From an uncultured bacterium (lineage in GTDB: Bacteria > Bacteroidota > Rhodothermia > Rhodothermales > UBA10348), in the NCBI GenBank assembly GCA_943788505.1, contig CALSQR010000002.1, positions 819,213 to 883,212 of the forward strand: a DNA stretch of 64,000 nucleotides, read 5' to 3'. Positions 9,311-19,200 of the stretch are shown here, one piece after another. The translations under genes and the position numbers were made by a program. How positions within the stretch are numbered: position 1 is the stretch's first letter; every line of letters begins with the position of its first letter. A model generated the notes under the pieces. That model saw only the letters and a program-made list of their open reading frames with translations, ran no database searches and was not told the origin of the DNA.

Positions 9311-10414
9311 ATGTCATTGATCCCCGATTGGGCGCCTAATGTTCACCCTATGATCGTTCATTTTCCGATCGCCCTACTTTTCACGGCAGCCTTCGTTGAT
9401 ACCATCGGCATCATCCTCAAGGGCCAGGACTTGTGGCGGCGCGCTGCGGTTGGACTGTATGCCGCGGGTACACTTGGTGCCGTAGCCGCCTGGTTCACGG
9501 GTGAACGAGCTGCCGATTCAGTATTTCTTCCGACCGATGCAAACGCCTTGCTAACTGAACATTCTGACCTTGGGCATTACGTTCTTTATTTCTTTGCGGC
9601 CTACGGTCTGATTCGGCTCGTGCTTTTCGCCATGAATATGGATACGAAGACATCCACACGCGCCATTGCATGGCTAGTTGGATTGGTCGGCATCGGTTTG
9701 GTCTGGGTAACAGCGGATCATGGCGCTGAAATGGTGTATCGATATGGTGTTGGCGTGCAAGCGGTTCCGACGGAAACCACGGTAGTCGCACCAACTGGTT
9801 CTTCTGCAGATGCGGGACCCGTTAGAAATGAGATGGGCGGCTGGACCTTCAAGCCTGTCCGATCTGCTGCGTGGATGGACTCGATGACAATCTTGGGCGA
9901 TGTAGATGGAGTGACTCCATCCATGATGGATGGTGGTGATCGCGGAGATGTCTTAGCCCTGACGATGTCGGGCGATCCCGTCATGATGCTCTTTGACTAT
10001 CCTATGACGACTGTTCAACTTGACGCCGCCTTGAATCTGGATGACTTTGATGGCACGGTGATGTTCGTCACTCACGTGATCGATGAAGACAACTACCATT
10101 TCACATCGGTCTCAAACTCATCCATGCGCCAAGGAAAAAGCGAGAATGGTGACCTCATCCTGATGGCAGATGAATCCTACACACCAAGCGGATGGCATTC
10201 GTACCGGGCTGTAGCCGACCAGACTCACTTCAGAGGATATTCGGATCAGGTATTGGTTGTTCATGGACACGGGAATGACCCGGGCACAGGACCCGTTGGT
10301 GTTCGTCTCAATGGAACGGGCACCGTTTTGATCGATTTTGTGCAGACTGCCTCTCTACGAGGTGAAGGACGGGATATGAACATGGATGTGGGTGAGGCAG
10401 AGCACGATCACTGA
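9311..10414 (+). CDS. DUF2231 membrane protein with a C-terminal lectin-like domain
   Basis: Residues 1-150 form a DUF2231 four-helix membrane domain (HPMIVHFPIALLFTAAFVD, LGHYVLYFFAAYGLIRL, TADHGAEMVY). His residues in the first helix and near the end are typical of this possibly haem- or metal-binding family. Residues about 175-370 form a second, probably periplasmic, domain with a concanavalin/laminin-G-like pattern (FDYPMTTVQLDAALNL, WHSYRAVADQTHFRGYSDQ, GPVGVRLNGTGTVLID), resembling DUF1080-type sheet proteins. The tail is Met/His/Asp rich. The ATG at 9311 is chosen over one at 9251, whose extra residues (HTARACRSSPSTHHQD) do not look like protein. It converges on the MFS gene with a 7-base overlap. 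Confidence 0.8.
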   Translation: MSLIPDWAPNVHPMIVHFPIALLFTAAFVDTIGIILKGQDLWRRAAVGLYAAGTLGAVAAWFTGERAADSVFLPTDANALLTEHSDLGHYVLYFFAAYGLIRLVLFAMNMDTKTSTRAIAWLVGLVGIGLVWVTADHGAEMVYRYGVGVQAVPTETTVVAPTGSSADAGPVRNEMGGWTFKPVRSAAWMDSMTILGDVDGVTPSMMDGGDRGDVLALTMSGDPVMMLFDYPMTTVQLDAALNLDDFDGTVMFVTHVIDEDNYHFTSVSNSSMRQGKSENGDLILMADESYTPSGWHSYRAVADQTHFRGYSDQVLVVHGHGNDPGTGPVGVRLNGTGTVLIDFVQTASLRGEGRDMNMDVGEAEHDH

Positions 10415-11649
10415 GGCCTCTTTCCGAGCAACCAGCCTGCAGCAATACCTGATGCTAGTGTGATGGCGCCGATCGAGCCAATCGATGGCCCCATACCAAG
10501 CGTATCTGCAAGAAGACCGGCCAGTACCGCGCCTACGACATATCCACCGTCGCGCCACAGCCGATAAACACCCAGGGCCGATGCTCTCCAGGAAGGAGCA
10601 GCTTCGTCCGATATGACGGCTAGGAAAGCAGGATAGACCAATGCCGTGCCAAGCCCCTGACCAATCATGGCCGGCAGATACCACCCGGGCCCAGGCGCGA
10701 ACGCAACGAGCAAAAGACTGCTGCCCTGAAGTAGCATACCGATCGTGATGGGTAGACGGCGTCCTATCTTATCTGCCAATGCCCCTGTACCAAGTTGACC
10801 TAAACCCCAAACCAACGGGTAGATCGATACCAGCAAAGCGGTGTGTGCCACGTCAACATCTGCCGCCAGAAAGAAGAGAGGCAACAGCCCCCATGCCAAC
10901 CCGTCGTTCAAATTATTGACGAGGCCAGCCTGCGATACGGCCAGCATGCGTGGATTAGACCAAGAAACCTGCCGCAAAACAGACCCAAAGGATGGTGGTG
11001 CCTCAACCTCTCTCTGAAAGCCTGCTACCTCCGTCTTCAAATGGCCTGACGTATCCCGAACGAAAATCCACGAAAGGAGCAAGCCGATCACGGCCAGCGC
11101 AAATCCAGATAGGAATACACCGTCAGGTGAATGCTCGGCAATCCACCAGCCCGATCCAAACGCAGCTAAGGACACCGCTGCATAACCGGCCGACTCATTG
11201 ATTCCCAATGCTAAGCCGCGCTGGCGCGGTCCTACGAGATCAACTTTCATCACGACCGTCATGGTCCAAGCAAATCCTTGGTTGACCCCAAGCAATACAT
11301 TGGCAAAAACTACCCATCCCCACGACGGGGCCCAGAGTAGAATCAGCGGAACAGGCAATCCAACAAGCCAGCCTAAGATCAGTAGTCGTCGGCGCCCCCA
11401 CTGCTCTGCTAATCGCCCAGACATCAAGTTGGCCAATGCTTTAGCTGCCCCAAACGTCACAATAAAGGAAAGGGCTGCCGTGTAGCTAGCAAGCCCGAAT
11501 TGCGACTCAGCCAATACCGGAATCACGACCCGCTCAAGTCCAACCATCGCGCCCACAAACGCATTCACGAGAACCAGGAGACTGAATTGTCCCAGATTCT
11601 CACGTAATCCCAGTCGGTGAGATTTCGCATTGATTGGGGCTTGACTCAT
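10408..11649 (-). CDS. Major facilitator superfamily transporter
   Basis: A 413-residue protein with about twelve hydrophobic segments and MFS signatures: the loop 2-3 motif appears as GRLAEQWGRRRLLI and its second-half copy as GALADKIGRRLPI. SAGYAAVSLAAFGSGW lies in helix 5. It should be an inner-membrane secondary transporter, probably a drug/proton or metabolite exporter; the substrate cannot be inferred. It is divergent from clpB, and a 6+3+6 inverted repeat lies immediately upstream of its start codon. Confidence 0.88.
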   Translation of the reverse strand: MSQAPINAKSHRLGLRENLGQFSLLVLVNAFVGAMVGLERVVIPVLAESQFGLASYTAALSFIVTFGAAKALANLMSGRLAEQWGRRRLLILGWLVGLPVPLILLWAPSWGWVVFANVLLGVNQGFAWTMTVVMKVDLVGPRQRGLALGINESAGYAAVSLAAFGSGWWIAEHSPDGVFLSGFALAVIGLLLSWIFVRDTSGHLKTEVAGFQREVEAPPSFGSVLRQVSWSNPRMLAVSQAGLVNNLNDGLAWGLLPLFFLAADVDVAHTALLVSIYPLVWGLGQLGTGALADKIGRRLPITIGMLLQGSSLLLVAFAPGPGWYLPAMIGQGLGTALVYPAFLAVISDEAAPSWRASALGVYRLWRDGGYVVGAVLAGLLADTLGMGPSIGSIGAITLASGIAAGWLLGKRPQ

Positions 11650-11650
11650 G

Positions 11651-11665
11651 CTGTCAACCTGACAG
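11651..11665. promoter_or_regulatory. Inverted repeat before the MFS gene (possible operator)
   Basis: CTGTCA-ACC-TGACAG, a perfect 6-base inverted repeat, begins one base upstream of the MFS start codon in the region divergent from clpB. The size and place suit a repressor site controlling the transporter, but no regulator gene is adjacent and a single short repeat can arise by chance. Confidence 0.3.
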
Positions 11666-11779
11666 GTGAAGTGGATTGGTATGCTTTTGGCATGGACTCA
11701 TATCAGTTATCATACGTGATCTGCCTGACATTTCGTCGGTCGATTGCTGCAAATGGACCTCATAATGGTCGAGGAAGAC

Positions 11780-14476
11780 ATGAATCTCCAGAAATTTACG
11801 GTAAAGGCACAGGAAGCTGTTAAAACAGCTACTGAAATCGCCGCATCCCGCAATCACCAAGGAATCGAGCCGCCTCACTTGATGCAGGCTTTTCTTGGTG
11901 ATGCCAATGGTATTGCCATGACAATGCTGAGCCGACTTGGTGCCAGTATGGATCTTCTGATGGCCAAAACGGAGCAGGCTCTTGAAAAGCTGCCCGTGGT
12001 GACGGGCTCTTCCGTAAGTGGGCAATATGTCGGTGCTGATGCTAAAAACGTCTTCGACCGTGCCTTGGCAGAAGCCGAATTGCTAAAAGATGACTACGTC
12101 GCCACGGAGCACATCCTGATCGGACTTTCGGCATCCAAAGACGCCATTGGCGAGGCACTTCGCGGTCAAAATGTAACGAAAGAAGCCATATTAGGCATCC
12201 TGAAAGATGTTCGTGGAAACCAGAAGGTCACTGACCAGCATGCAGAGAGCCGTTATCAAGCGCTAGAACGGTACACGCGCAACCTTAACGATCTTGCCTC
12301 CCAAAACAAGATCGATCCCGTTATTGGTCGCGATGATGAAATCCGCCGCGTCCTTCAGATCCTGTCTCGCCGCACAAAGAACAATCCGATCCTGGTCGGT
12401 GAGCCAGGCGTTGGCAAGACGGCCATTGCAGAAGGCCTGGCCATCCGAATCGTTTCGGGCGATGTCCCGGACGGACTGAAGGATAAACGCATTCTCGCCC
12501 TGGACATGGGTGCGCTCATAGCTGGCGCCAAATACCGCGGCGAATTCGAGGATCGTCTCAAAGCCGTTATTCGAGAAATAGTCGAGTCGGAAGGACAGAT
12601 TGTGTTATTCATCGATGAGATTCATACGCTGGTTGGTGCGGGAGCCGCAGAAGGTGCGATGGATGCCGCAAATATCCTCAAGCCAGCCCTTGCTCGGGGA
12701 GAACTTCGGGCGATTGGTGCTACTACGTTGGATGAGTACCGGAAATACCTTGAAAAGGATAAGGCCCTCGAACGACGTTTTCAGATGGTGCTCGTTGAAG
12801 AGCCTTCCGTCGAAGACACCATTTCAATCTTACGCGGGATCAAGGAACGCTACGAAGTTCACCATGGTGTGCGCATCACTGATGGGGCCCTGGTCTCAGC
12901 GGCTGAATTGAGCCACCGCTACATCACGGCACGCTTCCTTCCAGATAAAGCCATTGATTTGATCGATGAGTCGGCAGCTCGCCTTCGTATTGAAATCGAT
13001 TCCATGCCGGAAGAATTGGATCAGCTCGAACGACAGATTCGACAACTCGAAATTGAACGGGAAGCCGTCAAGCGCGAGAAAGACGACAGTAAGCTTGCTC
13101 TGATCAAGGAGCAATTCGCCAATCTGGACGAAAAGCGGACTGAACTGAAGGCTCGCTGGACCCGGGAAAAGGAAATGATCCAGACTATCCAGCAAGCAAA
13201 GGAGGATATCGAGAATCTGCGTAATGAAGCAGAACAACTCGAACGCAAAGGTGAGTATGGAGAAGTTGCCGAGCTTCGATATGGACGAATTCCAAAGTTG
13301 GAAGAGCTGGTGACCGCTACCAAACAGCGGCTAGATGAAGTCCAAGAACATGGTGCCTTGCTCAAAGAAGAGATTGATTCGGAAGACATAGCCGCGATTA
13401 TCTCGCGCTGGACGGGCATTCCTGTTTCGAGGATGTTGGAAGGCGAGCGGGCCAAGTTGCTCAGACTGGAAGAATCTCTAGAGAAACGGGTTGTTGGCCA
13501 GCCGGAAGCACTGGCTGCCGTGGCCAATGCTGTCCGTAGAGGACGGGCTGGCTTACAGGAAGAGACCCGTCCCATTGGGTCCTTCATTTTCCTAGGCTCT
13601 ACCGGCGTTGGGAAAACCGAACTTGCCAAAGCACTCGCCGAATTCCTGTTCAATGACGAAAATGCGATGGTGCGTATTGACATGAGTGAGTACCAAGAGC
13701 GCCATACCGTCAGTCGTCTGGTTGGGGCACCTCCCGGATATGTCGGGTTTGAAGAGGGTGGCCAACTCAGTGAGCAGGTCCGTCGCAAACCTTATTCGGT
13801 GGTATTACTTGATGAGATTGAGAAGGCCCATCCGGAAGTCTTCAACATCTTATTGCAGGTCCTAGACGATGGGCGTCTGACCGACAATAGAGGCAGGGTC
13901 GTGGACTTCAAGAACAGTATTATCATCATGACATCGAACCTGGGATCGGAAGTTATCCAATCCAGAATGGATGCCATGGGTGAAGACATGTCAGCCCAAG
14001 ATGAATCAAATCTTGAGGCCGATCTGATGACACTCCTGAAGCAGAAACTGCGTCCCGAATTCCTAAACCGCATCGACGAGATCGTCACGTTCCATCCACT
14101 GGGACGTAAGGAAATTCGCCGCATCGTAGACATCCAGTTCGAACGAGTGCGTCGCCTAGCCATGAGCAGCAACATGATCGAAGTGGAACTGAGCGACGTT
14201 GCAAGGGATCGTATCGCAGCTATCGGATTTGATCCGGTCTTTGGAGCACGTCCGCTCAAAAGGGTCATTCAGCGCGAAATAACGAATAAATTGGCCGAAG
14301 AAGTGCTTTCAGGTTGGATCGAACCGGGTGAAACCATTCGCATCGATGTGGACTCGAAATCGAACGGGTTTACCTTCGAAACGGTGGCGGCCCCTACGGA
14401 TGAGAAGGCGGATAAAGCCAAGAAGGTCAAGAAGCCGGAGGGCAAAGAAAAAGCCAAGCCAAAAGCTCAGGCCTGA
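11780..14476 (+). CDS. clpB: ATP-dependent disaggregase ClpB
   Basis: An 898-residue AAA+ chaperone that threads aggregated proteins together with DnaK. The paired Clp_N repeats occupy residues 1-145. The first ATPase has Walker A GEPGVGKT at about 207-214. The coiled-coil middle domain (about 400-525) includes the ClpB-specific [16 protein letters not shown] segment, which separates it from ClpC/ClpA. The second ATPase has GSTGVGKT at about 606. There is no ClpP-binding IGF-type loop that I can see. The C-terminus ends in a Lys/Ala-rich tail ([20 protein letters not shown]) not usual in the family. The ATG at 11780 starts the conserved MNLQKFT and is preceded by GAGGAAG; in-frame upstream starts add unrelated residues. 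Confidence 0.95.
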   Translation: MNLQKFTVKAQEAVKTATEIAASRNHQGIEPPHLMQAFLGDANGIAMTMLSRLGASMDLLMAKTEQALEKLPVVTGSSVSGQYVGADAKNVFDRALAEAELLKDDYVATEHILIGLSASKDAIGEALRGQNVTKEAILGILKDVRGNQKVTDQHAESRYQALERYTRNLNDLASQNKIDPVIGRDDEIRRVLQILSRRTKNNPILVGEPGVGKTAIAEGLAIRIVSGDVPDGLKDKRILALDMGALIAGAKYRGEFEDRLKAVIREIVESEGQIVLFIDEIHTLVGAGAAEGAMDAANILKPALARGELRAIGATTLDEYRKYLEKDKALERRFQMVLVEEPSVEDTISILRGIKERYEVHHGVRITDGALVSAAELSHRYITARFLPDKAIDLIDESAARLRIEIDSMPEELDQLERQIRQLEIEREAVKREKDDSKLALIKEQFANLDEKRTELKARWTREKEMIQTIQQAKEDIENLRNEAEQLERKGEYGEVAELRYGRIPKLEELVTATKQRLDEVQEHGALLKEEIDSEDIAAIISRWTGIPVSRMLEGERAKLLRLEESLEKRVVGQPEALAAVANAVRRGRAGLQEETRPIGSFIFLGSTGVGKTELAKALAEFLFNDENAMVRIDMSEYQERHTVSRLVGAPPGYVGFEEGGQLSEQVRRKPYSVVLLDEIEKAHPEVFNILLQVLDDGRLTDNRGRVVDFKNSIIIMTSNLGSEVIQSRMDAMGEDMSAQDESNLEADLMTLLKQKLRPEFLNRIDEIVTFHPLGRKEIRRIVDIQFERVRRLAMSSNMIEVELSDVARDRIAAIGFDPVFGARPLKRVIQREITNKLAEEVLSGWIEPGETIRIDVDSKSNGFTFETVAAPTDEKADKAKKVKKPEGKEKAKPKAQA

Positions 14477-14532
14477 CGGACCGCCCTTACAGCTTGGCGC
14501 GGAGGTCATTCGCTTTTTCGATCAACGACTGA

Positions 14533-15230
14533 TCAGGTGACGTGCTGGCTTTGAGCCACGCATCCGGCATCATCAATCAGTTGCTGAGCCTCCTGATTGC
14601 GGCCTGTGACGATAAGCACACGTGCAAGATTGAGATAGCTGCTGGCCTGTCTTGCACTAGTGATTCTTTTGTCCGAATCGACGTCGTTCAAAGCAAGCCG
14701 GAAATAGCGGACAGCCTCGGCTAAGCGACCCTCAGATTCCATCGTTTCGCCGAGCATTGTGCCCAGGCGGCCAATCCGGGGATGGCTTGATGGGAAGGCG
14801 CCTTGATAGATATCAAGAGCTATTAGCATGCGCTCGATGGCGGCTTCAGTCTGATCTTGCTGCAGCTTCAAACCGGCAATTTGCACATGGTCTGCACCGA
14901 CTATCCAGTTTACAGAGCCCAAGACTTCAACATGTATGTCAAGCGATAGGGCCCAGCCGTGGCCAACTCCATGGTGTCGTCTTCCGACTCGTCTTCCACG
15001 GCAGACGCCATTCGGGCTAATGCATTCTCAAGGTCTCCTCGACCAGTTGACTCGAGAAAAGATTCTGACTCCTGCGATGCTGCCAACATGCGCAACACTT
15101 CATCCCTCAACTCATCGTCTCCGGCTGCTTGCGCACGGACATGAGCTTCCCGCTCGGAAGGATCGAGGTCAAGCGCCTCGTCCAACAGCACTTCCATCTT
15201 TTTCCAGCGATCCGGGTCCATTTTCTTCAT
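14533..15230 (-). pseudogene. Serine/threonine protein kinase, internally deleted remnant
   Basis: Two pieces of one ancestral gene remain in different frames. From 15230 to about 14945 the frame encodes the typical N-terminus of ECF-linked kinases (WKKMEVLLDEALDLDPSERE ... DDELRDEVLRMLA) up to GPYRL, exactly where the kinase glycine loop should begin, and then stops at 14910. In the next frame, from about 14945 to 14533, lies a TPR-like tail (EAAIERMLIALDIYQGAFP, GRLAEAVRYFRLAL, EAQQLIDDAG). The whole kinase domain, the usual transmembrane helix and most TPRs are absent. Intact relatives are usually several hundred residues longer. It follows the ECF sigma gene, its normal partner. Confidence 0.75.
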
Positions 15231-15271
15231 AAGGGGAGATCAACGTACACAACACAGACTGGCAGCCTGCA

Positions 15272-15838
15272 TCATTCGTCGCCTTTGAGTGCCAGATAGA
15301 GGAAGGACTTGGCTTTCAGCCAATCACGATCCACCGTGCGAGAAGATACATCCAGAAGGGCACCTGTTTCCTCAATCGACATTCCACCAAAAAAACGGCA
15401 CTCCACAATGGTGGCCAGTCTCGGATTCAGCTTTTCAAGTTCTTTCATTGCGTCATCAAGGTCCAAGATGTCAACATTCTTGGTGGTGTCCGAAATCAGC
15501 GACGCATTCAGTTCTGTATGATACTGTCCGCCACCCCGCTTTTCGGCATTGATCCGTCGAGCATAATCGACCAATATCTGACGCATGGCGCGGGCAGTGA
15601 CAGAGAAAAAATGCACTCGATCATTCCAGCCACTTTCATCCCGATCAAAAAGCTTTAGATAGGCTTCATGAACCAAGCCCGTTGTGTTCAACGTCTCGCC
15701 TGGCTTGCGGAAACGCAATTGCCTGCGCGCCATCGCGTGCAGCTCGTCGTAGACGACTGCAAACAGACGGTCTCCTGCCTTCTCATCGCCTTCGCGATGG
15801 GCAGCAATCAGCTGGGTGACCATGCTCTCTTGGCTCAT
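15272..15838 (-). CDS. ECF-type RNA polymerase sigma factor (TIGR02999-like)
   Basis: A 188-residue sigma-70-family factor of the extracytoplasmic-function group usually paired with TPR protein kinases. Region 2 includes LFAVVYDELHAMARRQLRF and GLVHEAYLKLFD, then FFSVTARAMRQILVDYARR. Region 4 includes LNPRLATIVECRFFGGMSIE and VSSRTVDRDWLKAKSFL, the helix-turn-helix that reads the -35 element. It would direct polymerase to a small regulon once released or activated. In this family activation is thought to involve the downstream Ser/Thr kinase, here reduced to a remnant, so the factor may be unregulated, decaying, or controlled by another kinase. Confidence 0.9.
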   Translation of the reverse strand: MSQESMVTQLIAAHREGDEKAGDRLFAVVYDELHAMARRQLRFRKPGETLNTTGLVHEAYLKLFDRDESGWNDRVHFFSVTARAMRQILVDYARRINAEKRGGGQYHTELNASLISDTTKNVDILDLDDAMKELEKLNPRLATIVECRFFGGMSIEETGALLDVSSRTVDRDWLKAKSFLYLALKGDE

Positions 15839-16255
15839 GGACGCACGGTAAACGATTGATTCAAGGGGTCTTAAAGAGTACGGTGCAAAATCAATAAAGG
15901 AAACAGTTGAGTCGATTCACTCGATTCTACGTTTCTGGGCGGTCATCATATTTTCTCGCAAAATACGGGCTTATGGGTATAAGGCGGCATCGATTGGATC
16001 GGACTCTGGGGCCATCCAGAATCTGCGTTTCAAGGATCTGCTGCCCAGCGATACCAAGATTGAACCCTTCGGCAAGGTGCAATAACGGAATATATACTCT
16101 TCGAAGACGCCCAGAACGTTCTGTATATCATTGCTTAACAATGACTTACAATACATGCAAAGTTGTCTTTTACTGTTGATAACTCGATTTGCAAAACGGC
16201 TTTTAACGCGGTTTATTGACCTTTCTCTGTACTCAATCATTGTCCTGTCTGGTCC
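15839..16255. other. Gene-free region between the ECF sigma gene and smc, with two palindromes
   Basis: No convincing gene. Frames of about 90 codons exist on both strands but overlap each other and match nothing I know. The smc-proximal half is A+T rich. Two dyads stand out: CAGAACGTTCTG (16112-16123), a perfect 12-base palindrome, and TCATTG-CTTAA-CAATGA (16128-16144), a perfect 6+5+6 repeat four bases further on. They could be operators for smc or for the divergent sigma gene. Confidence 0.4.
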
Positions 16256-19200
16256 ATGTATCTAAGCAAACTCGAACTGCACGGGTTCAAGAGTTTTGCC
16301 GACCGAACCGTCGTCGATTTTTCTGATGGCGTGACGGTTGTTGTCGGCCCTAACGGGTGCGGTAAATCCAATATTGTCGATGCTGTCCGATGGGTTATCG
16401 GAGAGCAGCGTGCGCGCATCCTGCGCTCAGACAAGATGGACAGCGTGATTTTCAACGGCACGAGCAAGCGTCGCTCCCTTGGGATGGCTGAAGTAATGCT
16501 CACCATTGAAAACACTCGCGGCATTCTACCCACAGAATACAGTGAGGTCACGATTGGGCGTCGTCTGTTTCGCAGTGGCGAATCCGAGTATTTGCTCAAC
16601 GGCGTCAATTGCCGCCTGAAGGACATTACCGACCTGTTCATGGATACAGGAATGGGAGCAGGGGCGTACTCCGTGATCGAATTGAAAATGATCGAGGAGA
16701 TTCTTTCGGAGAATGCGGCAGACCGTCGTCACCTGTTTGAAGAAGCGGCTGGAATCACCAAATACAAAATTCGCCGGGGTCAAACGCTCCGCAAGCTTAA
16801 AAGCACCCAAGGTGATCTTGACCGGGTCAGAGATCTCACAGAAGAACTCGACAAGCGGGTGCGAAGTCTTGAACGCCAGGCACAGAAAGCTTCGCGTTTC
16901 AAACAATATGATGAGCGTCTACACGAGGTGGAATTGACGCTTGGCGTCATGGAATACCGCCAATTGACGCAGGAGAAGGAAGGCGTATCCAAAGAGATCG
17001 GACACTTTTCAGATGCGGCGGCTGGATTTACAGCCAAGTTGGCAGCTGAAGAAGCAGCTCACGAGAGCCTTCGTACCGACCACGTGACGCGAGAGAAGCA
17101 GGTCACGGAGTCCCAGTTGAAATTATCTGATCACGTTGACAAGCTACGGGCTGCAGAGTCCGACTTGCGGATCGCGACGGAGCGCTTAGCTACGATTTCT
17201 CGTGATTTGATGCGACTGGACGAGGAAAGCAAGGCGGCCGTTGGACAGAAAGAATCCCTCTTGGAGGATCTTAAACGATATGAGGCTGAACAAGCTGATG
17301 TCGTACCCGCAGCAGAACAGGCAGAACGTGAGCTGAGTGATGCCAAACGAATGCGCGACGAAGCGCAGCAAACACAGCAGAAGCATCAGGTTATGCTTCA
17401 CAACCTTCGGCTGCAGGAGCGCCAGCTGACGACTGATAAGGCCGATCGGCAGCGCCAGATCGATCGCTTATCTAGCCGTATTGAAATCGTGACCACGGAT
17501 CTGGAAACAGCCAAGCAAGCGCTGGAAGATCAGTCAGCCGCAGGCACGGATATGAGTGAGCGTCATGCTGAGGTCGAAGCGGCTGTTGAGGCCGCACGAA
17601 AAGTAGCAGACGTTGCTCGTGAAGCACTCCAATCTATCGAATCAAAAAAGGACGAGCTGGAATCGGGACTCACAGCTCATCAAGTTGAACTGAGAAACGC
17701 CGAACGTTCATATGACAGCGCAGACAGCGAAGTAACACTTCTGCAGGGTATCCTAAACTCGTTTGACGACTTATCCGAGCCTGTTCAGTTCTTGGCTTCT
17801 GACAAAGGTTGGTCTGCCAATGACCTGGTGACCGTGGCGGACATCATCAGTTGTGATGAAGAGTGGAAAGTTGCCGTTAATGCGGCGATGGGTGACTTAG
17901 CGTCGTGTATTGTCGTTCGCACGGAAAAGGAAGCTGCCCAAGCAATTGCAAACCTTCGGAAGGAGGAGAAAGGCCGCGCAACATTCCTCGTACTAGATCG
18001 GCTCCCAACTAAAAAAAGAGTAGCAACGAAAGGCGCCGCCTGTATGGCTGACAGCATCCGGATTGCTGACACGGGCTATCAGCCACTCGTTGATCTGGTT
18101 TTCGGATCGTGCTATCTGGCTGACGAATTGGATACCTCTGCTACCAATTTGCATGGCCGTGTGTTTACGCGCACTGGTGAGTGGATGGATCCAAATGGAT
18201 ATGTCCATGCAGGAAGTGCAGCGTCGGAAGAAAGCGTCTCTTACTCCCGTATCGGACGTAGAGAACAGCTTGAGAAAGCGCAGGCAGCGCTTGAGAAAGC
18301 TGGCAAACGCCTAGTGGATGCTGAAAAGAAATGGGATGAATTGACGGCAGGTTTACAGCAGCTCGGCACGGTGGAGGCTAAGCAAAAGGCCCGTGATGCG
18401 TCTGCGTCGTTGATGGAGTCTGAAAAGGCTCATTCGCGCCTCTCTGCCGAAACGGAAATGGCCAGCAAACGCCGCGCCGAAACCCAGCATCGCATAACTC
18501 AATTGGAAGCGAGTCTTTTAGACGCCCGCACGCAATTGGCCGAAGCAGAAAAGAACGTAAAGTCGTTGACTGTCCAAGTTGCAGACGTACAGGGAAAACG
18601 CGGAGACGCCGAGGCGGCCTTTGCCGGCATCGAAAAAGCTAGTCTTGAGGCATTTAGCCTTTTCAACGACGCTAACATCACAGCTGTTCAGACCCGTAAC
18701 CGACTGGATAACCTGAAACGTGAATTAGTCCGAGTGCGGAGTGATTTAGAGACATTAGGACGCCGCGCAGAGGAACGAAGTAATGCCATCACTTCCCTGA
18801 CGACTCAGCGCGCTGACCTAGAGAAACGCTGCAAAGAGCTCCAGATTAGCATTACCAGTATGCAGGAAGCGCGAGGAGAGCTGGATGCGGCAGTCTCTGC
18901 TGCGAAAGAGCATCTCATGGAAACGAAAGTGGCCATCTCCGAACTGGAGGCTCGTCTTCGCGAAATTCGGCGGGAACGCGAAACAGCCATGCGTAGTGAA
19001 TCTGATCGGGCCGTCCGTCAAGCTGAGCTTGCTACGCGTCTTGAAGATTTGCTGGCATCCTTCGAAGAGGATTTTGAAATCGATCTGACTTCGCATGAGA
19101 TGGAAGTCCCTGAAGATTTCGATCGTTCTGCTGCTCGAATGGAAGTCAGTGAGTTGAAGAACAAGATCCGCAACCTTGGCCCGGTTAATGCGCTGGCCTT

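Noticed and set aside
13021-13788. 255-codon minus-strand frame opposite clpB
   Set aside because: Extremely Ser/Arg-rich translation, typical of the antisense of a Glu/Leu-rich coiled coil; clpB is certain.
16174-16182. DnaA-box-like TTATCAACA (minus strand)
   Set aside because: One copy, one mismatch from the consensus, no dnaA/dnaN nearby and no cluster; expected by chance.
15907-16240. Frames of about 90 codons on both strands between the sigma gene and smc
   Set aside because: They overlap each other, have Cys/Arg/Tyr-rich composition unlike neighbours, and match nothing I recognise.
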